Part shown: positions 11,348 to 22,599 of the stretch, piece after piece
Layout: each line of letters opens with the position of its first letter
Numbering within the stretch: the stretch's first letter is position 1
DNA from: Aricia agestis
Taxonomy: Eukaryota; Arthropoda; Insecta; Lepidoptera; Lycaenidae
Direction: 5' to 3'
DNA length: 64,000 nucleotides
Assembly (NCBI RefSeq): GCF_905147365.1
Contig: NC_056425.1
Coordinates: 12,427,001 to 12,491,000 of the forward strand
Translations under genes and position numbers: made by a program
The notes under the pieces: model-generated
The model's input: only the letters and a program-made list of their open reading frames with translations
Databases searched by the model: none
What the model was told of the DNA's origin: nothing

Positions 11348-12688
11348 CCCGACCCTAAGATGTATAATTAACTAATGACGTTTAATATGTGTGGTCATTA
11401 CACGCTTATCAACTCAGATGTGGCATTCCTTTTATGTGTGTCAATGTAATTAAAGCTTTTACCACCGACTTTGCTCAAAATTACCAGATTCTACGCGAAA
11501 GACCAAGAAATTCATTATTAACAGAATTCTAAGAAGGAGGAGGTTATGGGTTCATCTGTATATTTTTCTTTATAAATATAATATAAAATATTCCATCGTA
11601 AGGACGGGACTGTCTACACCAATGTGTACACATTATGATGGACCTAACTTAATGATTTCTTACATAACTTAATATTATGTTATTTTGATTGATTTTAAAA
11701 TGTAAAAAATGTAGATAATATTAAGTATACATATTTTGTGATTTTTGTAAACAATTTTTATTAAAAATTTTCTTAAAAATTTATCGATATAGTAACTTGA
11801 TAAGACCCGTAGTTTAAAATTATAAAAGCTTATTCCTTCTTATAATAAGTAGGTAAAGCTGCACTTGATTGTCCTTTTATGTGCAAAATGCTAATTTTGT
11901 TCCTTGCACAAAAGGATAGCTGAGCCAAGTATAGGGGTAACTTTGAAAGGGATCAAATATCTATACCTACTTGAGTCACAATGAAATTTGCATAACAATA
12001 TGCGATGATATAAGTAACATTAGAGAGCATTGATTGGTTTTATCATGAAGTAGGTATTTCAACCGACTTCGAAAAAAGGAGGTTATGCTCGGCTGTATGT
12101 ATAGTAAGTAAGTATGTTATTTCTATGGCCGCAGTAATAAATGTCATTTTAATTATTTGAAGATTTTATTTTTGTTAATTGCGCTAATAATAATAAAAAA
12201 GTGATTACTTACAAAATAATAAAAATAATGTATTTTTGTCTATGGTTTAACCGCTTTCGTGTTTATGTTCCAAATTCGAATTTCAAATGCACTTTTTTAC
12301 GACAATCGAATTGTAAGTAAAGAGATTTTAGATTTTACGATCTTTTTAATCTACGTAATGTCTAATTTTTACATTTCTTGTAATGGACTTAACTTTAATA
12401 ACGCGATAACTTGGATTTAACATCTTGTAAATGTTTTTATAGCTGTTTTATGGCGCATGTTTTACTTAGGATTATGAAATATCCTACAATTTACATTCTA
12501 CATGCATTCTACAAGATAAACATAATATATTTTATTTACCTAAACACATAATATTTCGAAACTAGAGTTGAGACGTCTTGAGAAACGAATCTCAGTGAAA
12601 GAATATATTTTCATTAGATTTAATTACTTACATACTTACATAATATAATTTATTGGGTGAATATTATCATTTATTACAAACTTTACAG
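11348..12688. other. Unassigned, one short repeat fragment
   Basis: 12,060-12,100 contains ACCGACTTCGAAAAAAGGAG followed by GTTATGCTCGG, a widespread lepidopteran repeat end that recurs inverted at 57,775-57,830. The rest is AT-rich and unrecognised. Confidence 0.5.
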
Positions 12689-12804
12689 GAACGGCTTTCT
12701 CTATCCTCTGGGATGGGATAATTTTCTATTGGCCCCAACGGGTCACTTGCATTGGAGACAAAATTAACGTTTCAGTGAAACATCCTTACGACGCAGCCGC
12801 GGAG
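12689..12804 (+). other. Possible internal exon, very uncertain
   Basis: A tract ending ACAAACTTTACAG (12,676-12,688) precedes a 116-bp stretch more GC-balanced than its flanks. It ends GCGGAG before GTATTA, an acceptable donor. One frame is open throughout, but 116 bp is short enough for that to be chance, and I recognise no protein family. It could equally be an untranslated exon or part of an old repeat. Confidence 0.2.
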
Positions 12805-13105
12805 GTATTAGCTATGTTTATTTTTTACCTCTCATTCTTTACAATCTTTACTACCTAATAATATTATAAAGCGAATATAATTGTTTGCATTTAATAGAAT
12901 TGAAAAGTCGGATACTATTGGACCGATTTTAATGATATTTGGTACAGATTTCTCTACAGGTTTATTTTTTGTTACGGTAAAACATAACCTAACACAAAAA
13001 CTCTGAACCCACGACCCCTTGAACTCGGGTAATAAAAAGTGACATAAAATTCACAAATACCCTCAACAGAAAAATAATTGCCGCAGTTAAATTTGTGCTG
13101 TGTTT

Positions 13106-13170
13106 TAGTTAACTAAACCAGTTAAAGTTTAACTGGCTATCAGTTAAACTTTAACTGGTTTAGTTAACTA
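13106..13170. repeat. Perfect 30-bp hairpin
   Basis: 13,106-13,135 and 13,141-13,170 are exact reverse complements around GCTAT. The words (AGTTAACT, AGTTAAAG) resemble the foldback family at 7,305. Confidence 0.75.
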
Positions 13171-13294
13171 TTGTAAAAACGTAAGCTTCATATTCCCGAA
13201 GTTAGTTAAGACTAATGAGCTTTTATCACCTGATCGTAAGCGATACTTAATAAGGTTACTTACTCGTATCTCATTATACCTCCTTACTAATACA

Positions 13295-13475
13295 TCTATA
13301 CTTATTATTATAAATGCGAAAGTGTGTCTGTCTGTCTGTTCGTCTGTCTGATACCTCTTCACGTCTCAACCGCTGAACAGATTATGCTAAAATTTGGTAT
13401 GGAGATACTTTGAGTCCTGGGAAAGGACCTAGGATAACTTTATCACGGAAAAATGTACTGTATAACATGTGCAGT
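13295..13475 (-). repeat. GACGCCCGC-family repeat, minus copy
   Basis: It reads in reverse: TATAAATGCGAAAGTGTGTC, the CTGT run, CACGTCTCAACCGCTGAAC, ATGGAGATACTTTGAGTCC. It is truncated at its outer end near 13,470. Confidence 0.8.
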
Positions 13476-14278
13476 TAAGTACGACGCGACGTGTTTAATA
13501 TTGAATGCAATAAAACTTTTCAATCATTTTTCTCCCCTAACAGTTTAATAATATTGATATCATTTATTACCAATTATAAAAGACTTTCGAATAGTTTCTA
13601 TTGCCTTAAAAGCAACAAAGAATAACATGTTTTTAATCAAAGCCCACGCCTAGGTACAGTTATGGACTAGAATTCTAGATTTTAGTGTTTATAGGTTTTT
13701 AAATGCTGTGAGAACGTAAAAATTTGCAATTAATTGCTAAAATGTCTTGTCAAAACAATGTTATGCGAAAATTGTTCTCATTACTTTAAGAGGATTCCAC
13801 ACCGCCATTTTTTCCATACAAACGTTGTCCCCTGTTTCCTCCCTGGATAATGCTAGTAGAGTTATAATTTTTTTCCTGAATATCTACGGCCACTAATACA
13901 ATGTCCCTATGTTTTCTTTTTTTTCATAATTTAATTATTAAATAAGATATGAACGTTCAAAAACCCAAAAAAATGGCCAGATTTTCCACTGTGTTCAAAC
14001 GTCCAGAAAACAGATTTGGATAGATTATACAAAAAAAGCAAAACATAGGAACACAGCTCAAGCCTTTTTTTAATCTTTAATGAAAAAAGTACTTAAATCG
14101 GTTAAGTTTTGGAGAAGGAATCAGGGGACAACGAATCGTTGATTTTCTGGATTATCTGCAGTTGTCTCTATCGCGTTCTGCGGTATAGGCTTGAGGTAAG
14201 GGAGACAGCTATAGATATTACACGTACTTTTTTTTCATTTCTCTAGCCGCTGTGGTATCCTCTTAATACATAATAATA
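13476..14278. other. Unassigned
   Basis: No gene seen. 13,795-14,260 contains long A and T homopolymers and no reading frame. Confidence 0.5.
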
Positions 14279-14612
14279 CTAGCTGTCCCGGCAAACGTTT
14301 CTTTGCCATATATATAAAGTATTTCACCCGTATTATTTTATTGAAGTGACTAAATAAGTATGTCACCATGGCAACGTCCATCGCTATCCCGTCGCACAAA
14401 CAATGGTCGCCGTCAGTCTCGAGTTATAATAATTTACTATTTTTTATTCAACAAATGCACTTATCAAATATCAATATAAAAAGTACCTAGTAGCCGATTC
14501 TCAGACCCACTGAATATGCATACAAATTTGGTTAAAATCAGTAAAGCCGTTTCGGAGGAGTACGCGGCCTAACATTGTGACACGATAATTTTATATATAA
14601 GATAAGATGGGT
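14279..14612 (+). repeat. ACTAGCTGTCCCGGCAAACG tail element
   Basis: It starts ACTAGCTGTCCCGGCAAACG and ends with a target-like TTTTATATATAAGAT, with GTAAAGCCGTTTCGGAGGAG in between. The same architecture recurs at 35,581, 37,416 and 58,487. These short elements look like non-autonomous or 5'-truncated non-LTR tails; no protein is encoded. Confidence 0.7.
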
Positions 14613-15229
14613 ACTTGTGTTCTTTACACTCGTACGTTTTGCAGGAAGCCAATAATGTTGTTCTAAAGTCTAAACTTTAATCTCTTCCCTGTACAGCCAA
14701 ACAAAAGAAGAAAGAGAGATGGAACCCGCGAATCTTTTATTTTCTTTCCACAATAATTTCTTGCTTTTTTGCATGTTTAGAGGGCCGCTTTTATGTAAAA
14801 TGTCGTGTGAGTGTCGTGTGACTCTTTCTAGTAAGACCAATACTCGTAATCCTGTGGTGGGCCGTTGCGTTTTTCTTTATTTTCCTGTTTCTTTTCGCTA
14901 TTCGGCTTGGCTTATTATGGCGTTCTTGGACTTTTAGCCACTTCTAGGGGGCCGCTTGACGCTTCTTAAATGTGACATGCAAATCGGTCGCGTCTATTTG
15001 GCCCTTAATGACGTCGTCATGCACTTAACGGTCATAGTGCATGGTGGATTGAGGACGCACGGACAGACATATAGACACGCTTTCACTGCTTCTAATGTAG
15101 CACTTATGGCTGGAACATGTCAGTTGTCAATTTAATAGTATTATTATGTCAGTGTACGCGTGGCTTTTTTGATGTTAAAAAATTAAATTGGGCATATAAA
15201 AACCCGCCTGCACTGGCAGGGTTAAAAAT
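14613..15229. other. Unassigned, with a degraded repeat
   Basis: 15,000-15,100 (GACGTCGTCATGCAC, GTGGATTGAGGACGC, ACAGACATATAGACACGC) looks like a highly diverged interspersed repeat; similar words recur at 15,660-15,725. The 72-codon frame at 14,719 has no family signature. Confidence 0.4.
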
Positions 15230-15420
15230 TGGATCTTGTCCGCAACCACACCGCAACTACGAGCGTTGACATTCGTTTATCACGGGGAAAAACGTTTTCT
15301 TCCGGGAAAAAACTATCCAATTTCCTTTCCCGGGACTCAATATCCTCAGTGTCTATCACCTAAAATAAATACACCTGTTTCCGTCACCAACGACAAGCAT
15401 TTTTGCAATTAAATCCACAG
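15230..15420 (+). repeat. Highly diverged GACGCCCGC-family fragment
   Basis: Only the core survives: TTCCGGGAAAAAACTATCC and CCTTTCCCGGGACTCAA. Confidence 0.5.
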
Positions 15421-15839
15421 CTCCGTAGAAATCAAAACAATAAAGAAAACTTCCTACTTGGATGATATTGTCATGGGGTTTAACTCGCCAGGCGATGGCA
15501 TTAATTCCAAATAATCACGTCTTAAGACAATTGACGGCCATTGCTATAATATATTTACAGGCTCAGCTTTAAATACGCCGACCAAATTCCTAAAGAACCA
15601 ATTTCTTCTATAGTACTAGGAGCACAGAACACAGACGGTAGGTATATGTGTGAAATACTCTTGCGATGACGTCACAAGTTAACGGTCACACAAATGCATA
15701 GTGCATTGAGGACGCTCCGACATAGAGTAGAAACGTAGAGAAGACACTTGAATAATAAACGCGTACCAACGCGATAGAGCAACAAAATGAATCGCTATTA
15801 TTTGCAATGCTACTCAATCGCAGATTTTTTACATAAATA

Positions 15840-17121
15840 CGAGGGCTGCCTTTTAAGTTCTGCCGTTTGTAAACTTCCCGTGATCATTGAAAAAAAAACA
15901 TAGATATGAGATTTTAAATCTCCTTGTATATGGATTTCATAAACAAAATAAATTTTTAAGATTGGTTGAATAGTCTTATTGTATCGTCTATTCTAAGGTG
16001 ACAAGTCGGTTGTAAAAATGGAAATGTTAAAGGAAGATTTCCGTGCGATAATTTTTTACAACTAACGAAGTTGATTATCGCGACTTCGGCGTTTTGAGGA
16101 GATCACTTCTGTACTTAGTGATGCAGTACCATGTCTTAGGATTATAGAACGCTGGTATTTAGAAGTTTAAAGTGGACACCCTAGCTTCAGTGTCCAGCCA
16201 CGTGATAGTCGACCAAAACCGTCGTAACGCAAGAGAATATTGAAGCTGTGCAGCAGCTATCCTCGAAGACCGTCATGTGATATATCGCGAAATAGAGGCA
16301 TCCATGGGCATTTCAGGGACCACTGTCCAAACAATCATGCACGAAAAACTTATAAAAATTAAAATAAAAATGGTTATTTCTCGTAAGATACCTACCTTGT
16401 TTGCTTAGCGACGACCAAAATCAGCTCGTGTTAGTTTTTGTCGCAAAACTCTGCAGCGATTCAACCGAGGAGAGTCAAAGTACGTTTATAATTTGCTCAA
16501 TGGTGACGAGTTTTGTATATATGCTTATGATCCAAATTCTAAGCAGTAGTCTACTGTCGGGGCTTTATAGAATGAGCCAAAATCGACCAAAGTCATGGAC
16601 TCACAGAGCACTTTAAAAAAATGTTTGCCTCCATTATGACAAAGGGTGGTCACATCGCCACTATTGTCCCCGAAGATTGCAAAACGGTTACCGCTGACTA
16701 TTATACCACAGCTTGTTTGCCACAAGTCATCACCGAATTTCAATTCAAGACGTCGTATGTTCCTGGCCATGACAACGCATGTTCGCACATCGCCGGCAAA
16801 ACAAAGATGTTTTTGTGAACCCAAAACGTTGAAATTTTAGATCATCCGCCTTACAGCCCTGGCTTGAGCCCTAAGGATTTAAATAAGTTCCACAAAATTA
16901 AGCAAAGTCTTTGTGGCCAACGCTTAAGCTCACCTGAAGAAGCTGTTTACGCGTAAAAATCGGCCATTTTGATTACCCAACTTTGGACTGGAATAAATGT
17001 TTTAAAAACTGGTTTGAACGCATGCAAAAGCATTTTAAATATCGCGAAGAATTCTTAAAAAAACAATAAATGGTGATAATCTATTTGATTCCAAACGACA
17101 AAACTTAAAAGGCAGCCCTCG
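15840..17121 (+). mobile_element. mariner transposon, nearly full length, inactivated
   Basis: The element is 1,282 bp, the usual mariner length. Its terminal inverted repeats begin CGAGGGCTGCCTTTTAAGTT; the right end (17,094-17,121) is its complement with small differences. It is flanked by TA on both sides (15,838-15,839 and 17,122-17,123), the duplication expected for the Tc1/mariner superfamily. The ends are well preserved although the gene is broken, so it could still have been mobilised in trans after the gene decayed. Confidence 0.93.
16017..17070 (+). pseudogene. mariner transposase, multiple stops and frameshifts
   Basis: This encoded the DDE/D transposase that cuts and rejoins mariner DNA in the nucleus. 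Remnants in order: an ATG near 16,018; an N-terminal helix-turn-helix region broken by shifts; a GDE triad with the first catalytic aspartate at 16,505-16,507; then HDNACSH with the second aspartate at 16,771-16,773; and HPPYSPGLSPKDL with the third at 16,876-16,878. The last two aspartates are separated by 34 codons, the D34D spacing that defines classical mariners. An in-frame TGA lies at 16,816-16,818 between them, and several other stops and shifts occur upstream. It cannot make an active enzyme. Confidence 0.9.
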
Positions 17122-17361
17122 TAGTACCGATTTACTCTGTAACTGAATTGTCTTGATTAGAGCTCTACTGCTTAAAATTTTAAACTTTTGAAAAAGGTGC
17201 TGCTAGATAGATATTAATAAAGATATTACGTACGAAGTACTGCTAAAACGATTCGTAATGTGGGAGTATTTTCCTAATACCATTTAAAGGTAAAACATAA
17301 TCGTTAGCCTGCTTATCTGCGACCAATTATAAACACAGTGCGTGTTTTCCTGAACAATGTG

Positions 17362-17532
17362 AGGGGTTAGTGCGAGTTTTATTCGATCATACGCATCGAG
17401 CACGTTTACGCGAATTTATATGGGATCAAAGCAGTATCCACGTTAGCCAGTAGATGGCGCTGCTTTGATTTCATATAAATTCGCGTTTACGTACCCGATG
17501 CGTATGATCGAATAAAACTCGCACTAACCCCT
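17362..17532. mobile_element. Foldback MITE, about 171 bp
   Basis: AGGGGTTAGTGCGAGTTTTA at 17,362 and its complement ending at 17,532 form long, nearly perfect inverted arms of about 60 bp, broken by a few indels. The spacer contains AGTAGATGGCGCTGC. GTG is present on both outer sides, too short to be diagnostic. Confidence 0.7.
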
Positions 17533-18326
17533 GTGTTAGCATTGTGAAACTGAGTACGGTACAGCTTTAATTTAATTATGTACTGAAATATCCTTTTCAA
17601 TTAAATATGAAAACGAATGATTTTGTACAAGTCGGTTACCTGTATAAATAATATTTCCTCTTGATGTAGGCCAATGATCAAACAATACAAGCGATTGCAA
17701 ATGTGATGAAGCGCACATTTTTCTATGACTGCCTATTATGAACCGCAATTATGCTATTCAGCTATGCTATTATCACGGTAGAAACATGGATAGGGGTATT
17801 ATAACGTACGACGTAACACCTCTGTCCACTATATACTCTATCAAGTTAATTATTATAATCACCACAGCCATCAGTATTAATAGAGTTATCTAATTAGGCG
17901 TAACGTGGGGTGCTGAGTGCTGGTGGTGTAAGTGGGTCATTATGTGGTATTTTTATTTTTTCTCTGCTTTGTTTTTTTTTGCTCTATGTCCCTCACTTTT
18001 TTGCCATGTATCTTTTTTTACGGGTGAATTGGGTTCCATTTTAAAATAATGTTCTTTACACTTAAGATTTCGTAATCGGTAGGGTAATCGACATATTCTA
18101 GACATATAAAATATTGCCTATTAACAATTTATAATCTAAATTAAATTTTAATTGCTGTTTTATCATGTCTAAGAAACTAATGGTATATTAACGATTTACT
18201 TTTTATTTATTTTACATTCTTTATATTATAAGAACACGTATTTCCTGTAGTTTGTCGTATAACGAAATAACAAAATTTTTAAAATGAGGTTGATTTTATA
18301 AAAAACAAAAATAGATTTTTTACCCA
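17533..18326. other. Unassigned
   Basis: AT-rich, with long T runs at 17,950-18,020. No gene or element recognised. Confidence 0.5.
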
Positions 18327-18470
18327 GTATTTTTCGTTAGTGCTTACTGAAAATGCGGGTACTGTCTTTAAATTAAATCACGGTTAATACTTTTTTGTAT
18401 TATTTTTCGTTTGTGGTTACCAAAACTGCAGGTACTTTTACTAAATTAAATCACGGTTAATACTCTTTTA
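18327..18470. repeat. Imperfect tandem duplication, about 72-bp units
   Basis: 18,327-18,397 and 18,398-18,470 share TATTTTTCGTT and an identical block, AAATTAAATCACGGTTAATA. They have diverged clearly elsewhere. Confidence 0.65.
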
Positions 18471-19056
18471 GTGGATTGTGAGTTGCGACCCAGGTCATTT
18501 ACAGGTTAATCGCGTGGATCAAACGGTTCTTTCGCAGTTTGAATTTGAATTTCGATTGCAAGTTGCATTCGATTTTATCTATGCTTAATCGACAAAATGG
18601 CCGTTTATAAATTCAAGTGGCCATTTTAAATTAGGAAAATTTAATTTATAACTTAATTCAATGGAATTCGGAATTCAAAGAAATTCGATATAGCAGATAT
18701 CGAATTTTAAGTCGTTGATTACTTATATTATTGCTTGATTAAAAGATATTAAGTAAATTATCATCAAATCTATTACTGCCTTTACTTAATTGAATGCCAT
18801 GAGTTATGGTAGATAACTTAAATTTTCATTAAGTAGTTGTACTTGTATGGCTATTGGTTTCATAATTAAAAATAATAATATTATCTTAAATTCGAAATAA
18901 AAAACCTTTAGAACAGTAAATTATTATGTCATTAAAATTTAAAAGCACTGAACACGTACATTCTATAGTCTGTACATACTATGTTTTGTCAAAGTTTATC
19001 TTACAAGTTACAAGTTATTTACAAGCATAGAAGCATTTATTTACAAGGTATTTTTA
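18471..19056. other. Unassigned
   Basis: No gene or repeat recognised. The segment is AT-rich. Confidence 0.5.
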
Positions 19057-19326
19057 TAATAATATCTATGAACGCTTCACACCACGCCAGTCTGGCCCCG
19101 TGGTAAGTACCTGAAGGACTTGTGTTGCGGGTACCAGACAACGGAAATATATTTAAAACTTTTATACTATACATATATTTAATATTTTTTAAAATATTAT
19201 ACACATATTTAATACACATCCATGACCCAGGAACTTTGAAAACTTTTTGTTCCGTTGACGGGATCCGAACCCGCGACCCCCGGCTTGAGCTACCAACGCG
19301 CTCACCACTGAGCCACAGAGGTCGTC
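19057..19326 (-). mobile_element. tRNA-derived SINE, second family, minus copy
   Basis: It is the reverse-oriented counterpart of 8,785-9,062, with the tRNA-like head at the right end (about 19,245-19,326). On its own strand the B box reads GGTTCGGATCC, one change from the plus copy. The body and terminal words (GTCTGGTACCCG, GAACGCTTCAC on the plus strand) match. Frames across it are not genes. Confidence 0.85.
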
Positions 19327-19779
19327 GAGTGTATTATTTCTCCATTTGTGACAAATAAAATATTATAAATTATAATGACGCACGAAATCATGTTAAATAC
19401 TTAATGTACTTAATGTCATCACAATCGCTCATGATTTATTCAACAAATTATGTTTTACGGATCATAGTACTGAACTTGACTTCCTGTCGTAACGGTGTTT
19501 TGGCGCCAATGCGACTGTCATTTGTCATATTTTGACGTGTGGGTGGCAGCCGCGAGCGTTTTTGCCACATGCACGATTTGCCACACAGATGAAACGCATG
19601 GATAGTTTTGTTTAATTATATCCAAAATGTCTTATTACACTACGAGGACTTTGTGGCACTTGAATAGCATGTTGTCATGGAGCGTGGATGGACAGCTGGC
19701 TTTTGAGATGAATAATGAAGTAATGACCAATAATTTTTATTTCGGCCACATCTTCGATCACACCCATATAATTACACAC
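19327..19779. other. Unassigned, contains a short ATG frame
   Basis: 19,500-19,620 is GC-balanced. An ATG at 19,627 in a fair context (CCAAAATGTC) opens a 67-codon frame, but its last third runs into an interspersed repeat and nothing in it resembles a known family. I do not call a gene. Confidence 0.4.
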
Positions 19780-19910
19780 CGTACATTTTTCCGGGACTCC
19801 AAGTATCTACGAAGTACGAAGATATTGTAATAGACAGACAGACAGACAGACGGACAGCGAGACAGACAGACACACTTTCGCATTTATAATATTAGTATGG
19901 AAATATGGAT
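19780..19910 (+). repeat. GACGCCCGC-family repeat, 5'-truncated
   Basis: It runs from CCGTACATTTTTCCGGGACT to CATTTATAATATTAGTATGG, with an expanded CAGA run (19,831-19,872). Confidence 0.8.
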
Positions 19911-20501
19911 TATGGCTTTCTTTAAGGAAATTGGTCGTTGAGACCAAGACGTAATATTATTTGCTTTTAAGTATAAAAGCAAATATTACTTGGCCTACTT
20001 TAAGTTACTAACATAAAACTAGCCTGTAAAACCTACAGCAGTAATATTTTATAGCATGTTAAGAAATATGAACACAATAAAAATGGCAGCGCGGCAATTT
20101 ACAGTAAAATGTTTAAAATTAATTTCAAGAGTGAACCATAATCTTGGACGATTTGATTAGACATCGAAGTTAGTGGTGTTAAGCTTGTGATACACGAAGT
20201 TCGACCGACCGCAAATATTTTCCGCAACTTCTGTGCGTAGAAATTTGTGCACAGCACGGAAACCACAGTGTACTAGCTCAGTATGCTATGTAGAGTATTA
20301 AAGGTATAATGGTCTGTTAAATTGCAACTGTTTTGGGTAGCTAACAAAAAGAAAAATAGGTTTATGTATATCATATTAAATGTTCACACGGCACACCCAT
20401 GAATGTTTACATTCAATAAGTATAATGAACAAAAATATGCTGCTGCTGCCAGGTATTTATTATCTTACTAGAAACTTTTCTACTCTTGTTGCCTGCAACT
20501 T
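19911..20501. other. Unassigned
   Basis: No supported feature. Confidence 0.5.
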
Positions 20502-20850
20502 CTTTTATTTTATAAAATAAGGGGGCAGACCAGCAAACGGGTCACCTGATGGAAAGCAACTACCATTGCCCATGGACACTCGAAACATCAGAAGAGCTGC
20601 AGGTGCGTTGCCGGCCTTTTAAGAGGGAATACGCTCTCTTCTTGAAGGTTTGTAGGTCGTATATCTTTACCAAATCTCATACATTTTGCCGGTATAAAAA
20701 CTTTACGAAGTCCTAACTCCTATCCCGGGACGTAAAATATCTTCATAGTCGATACCAAAATTCATCACAATCGATTCAGTGGTTTAGATGTAAGTGTAAA
20801 GACAGATGCACTTTCGCATTTACATTTTATACATGGGCTAGTCATTATCA
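20502..20850 (+). repeat. GGGGGCAAACG repeat followed by a GACGCCCGC fragment
   Basis: 20,502-20,655 is the GGGGGCAAACG family, extending to AAGAGGGAATACGCTCTCTT. 20,680-20,835 is a diverged copy of the GACGCCCGC family (CATTTTGCCGGTATAAAAAC, ATCCCGGGACGTAAAATATC). They lie end to end. Confidence 0.7.
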
Positions 20851-21193
20851 GTATTAAATATATTTTAATTAGTAAAGCTAGAAAGGATCCTTAAAAATGT
20901 ACTGCGATCTGCTTTCGTTTCGGCTGTACAGTGTATACCAGGTTTAACAAGCGGTCGGGTGAGGTGTCAACGCAATTTCTCTATTTCCTATCAAGTACGT
21001 AAGATTAACGACGCACTATACTTAATTGAACACCATTGGAAAATATGATTTATAGTGTGTATTGATGTTGAATTATCGAGTTCGAAAAAGCTAATAATTA
21101 CTGTACAGTCTGTCAAGAAAGAGTAGACACAGTACAACATTTTCTATACGTAATCGTGTGTGTACAGCGTCTACTGTTTTTTGACCAGCTATA

Positions 21194-21561
21194 CAGGGTG
21201 CAATTAAACCTTCCTGCCAAATTTTTTCCAGGGCTTAGGTCTTATTAGGAGAGTCAATTTAACCAAAAAAAATTGAGTGTTATTTTTTTCAATGACATAT
21301 TTTATCCCATTTAAAATAGTTGCAGAACGGTCACTCGCGGCGCAGGGAAATGCGCGGGGGTGACGCGGGTGGAGGTGCGCGTGCGGGGGGCGGGGGCACG
21401 TCACACGTGTCCATTGATTGTAGTGTATTTTAGGATAACTTTCGGAAGCTATTTCTCAACATTTTAGTACTGAGTGATTATAAAAGAAAAAATACATGTA
21501 TTTTTATTTTTAACAAGGATCAATATATCAAAATTTGGCAGGACGGTTAAATTGCACCCTG
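21194..21561. mobile_element. TA-flanked MITE with a GC-rich core
   Basis: The inverted ends start CAGGGTGCAATTAAACC and extend about 28 bp with few mismatches. TA flanks both sides (21,192-21,193 and 21,562-21,563), as in Tc1/mariner-type insertion. The core at 21,320-21,415 is strongly G-rich (GCGTGCGGGGGGCGGGGGC), unlike the AT-rich flanks. No transposase is encoded; the 66-codon antisense frame is an artefact. Confidence 0.75.
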
Positions 21562-21945
21562 TAGGTACTAATATAGTTAGAAAGTGTGTCTGTCTGTTAG
21601 CTATTGCTGGCAAGTCTGAACCAAGTTAATTAAGATTTGGCAAACTCTATATGGCGGTAGGATTTATTATGGCGTCAAAATTTATTTCTTTTCTAAGTAA
21701 CAATCTAAGTTTTGAATTAATTTTTGAATAACATTATTTTCTGACTTTGAATACATTAAGAATCGAACCTATTACCCATGTCTTTGAATAAAGCCTGATT
21801 CATTGACCTAAACATGAATAGACAATGGGCGAACTCCCGAACGTCCTACTGCCTAATTAGATATAAGCTGACATGTGCTTACCGTTATACATCGATGTAC
21901 TAAACTAGATCCACTAACATTAAAATGTGTATTATAAAATACTAG

Positions 21946-22016
21946 ATGACGCCCGCAGAATCATACGATGATTTAAACAGACAGACAGACTACAATTTCG
22001 AACTTTTAATACTTAT
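21946..22016 (+). repeat. GACGCCCGC-family fragment, left part of a split copy
   Basis: ACTAGATGACGCCCGCAGAA and a CAGA run are present. The copy stops where the gypsy LTR begins, and unrelated sequence resumes beyond 27,518. Confidence 0.6.
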
Positions 22017-22182
22017 TGTTACGTCTCACTAGGTAATGGACAATAAAACAACACTTTTCAGTAAGTAGGTAAACACAGGCCAACTTGGAACGTCCGCCCC
22101 GCTCGGCAGTTTGCAGCGAAGTCACGCGTCGCCCCGCCAGTTGAGCTGTGCTACCGGTTTATTATTTTAACTAGACATCACA
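22017..22182 (-). repeat. gypsy 3' LTR
   Basis: It is identical to 27,348-27,513 and is the downstream LTR with respect to the coding strand. At 166 bp it is short for the group. Confidence 0.95.
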
Positions 22183-22194
22183 TCTCTCCTTTTT
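22183..22194 (-). promoter_or_regulatory. Polypurine tract
   Basis: On the coding strand it reads AAAAAGGAGAGA, directly against the 3' LTR. This is the RNase H-resistant primer for plus-strand synthesis. Confidence 0.8.
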
Positions 22195-22599
22195 CATAAT
22201 AATTTAAGAACATAATTAGTTATTCAATAAAGATACAAAAGAGCTCATATTATGTGACATAACTAAGAACTTCTTTATAAATTAATATTGTTAAAGAATA
22301 ACTTTAAGATAATAATTAATAACACACATAAAAATTTAAGTGTAAATAAATCATATGAACGAAACAATTTTATAATATTACGAGATCATTAATATAACAA
22401 ATATTAAAAATCATAATAAGGAACACGTTATAAATTTCATAATAAGATGATACATTATAATCATCTAAGTTAGTACTAACAGTATAGTGACTAAGTTCTT
22501 GTTCGACCAGTTACTAAATATTTCTATTTAACCGTCTTAAAATGCACATTTGCTTAAAAGAATTGCAGTGTACAGTGGTCGAGCAACAACTTTGTCAAT

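Noticed and set aside
19627..19830. 67-codon frame with a fair ATG context
   Set aside because: The last third is interspersed-repeat sequence and the rest has no recognisable family or donor.
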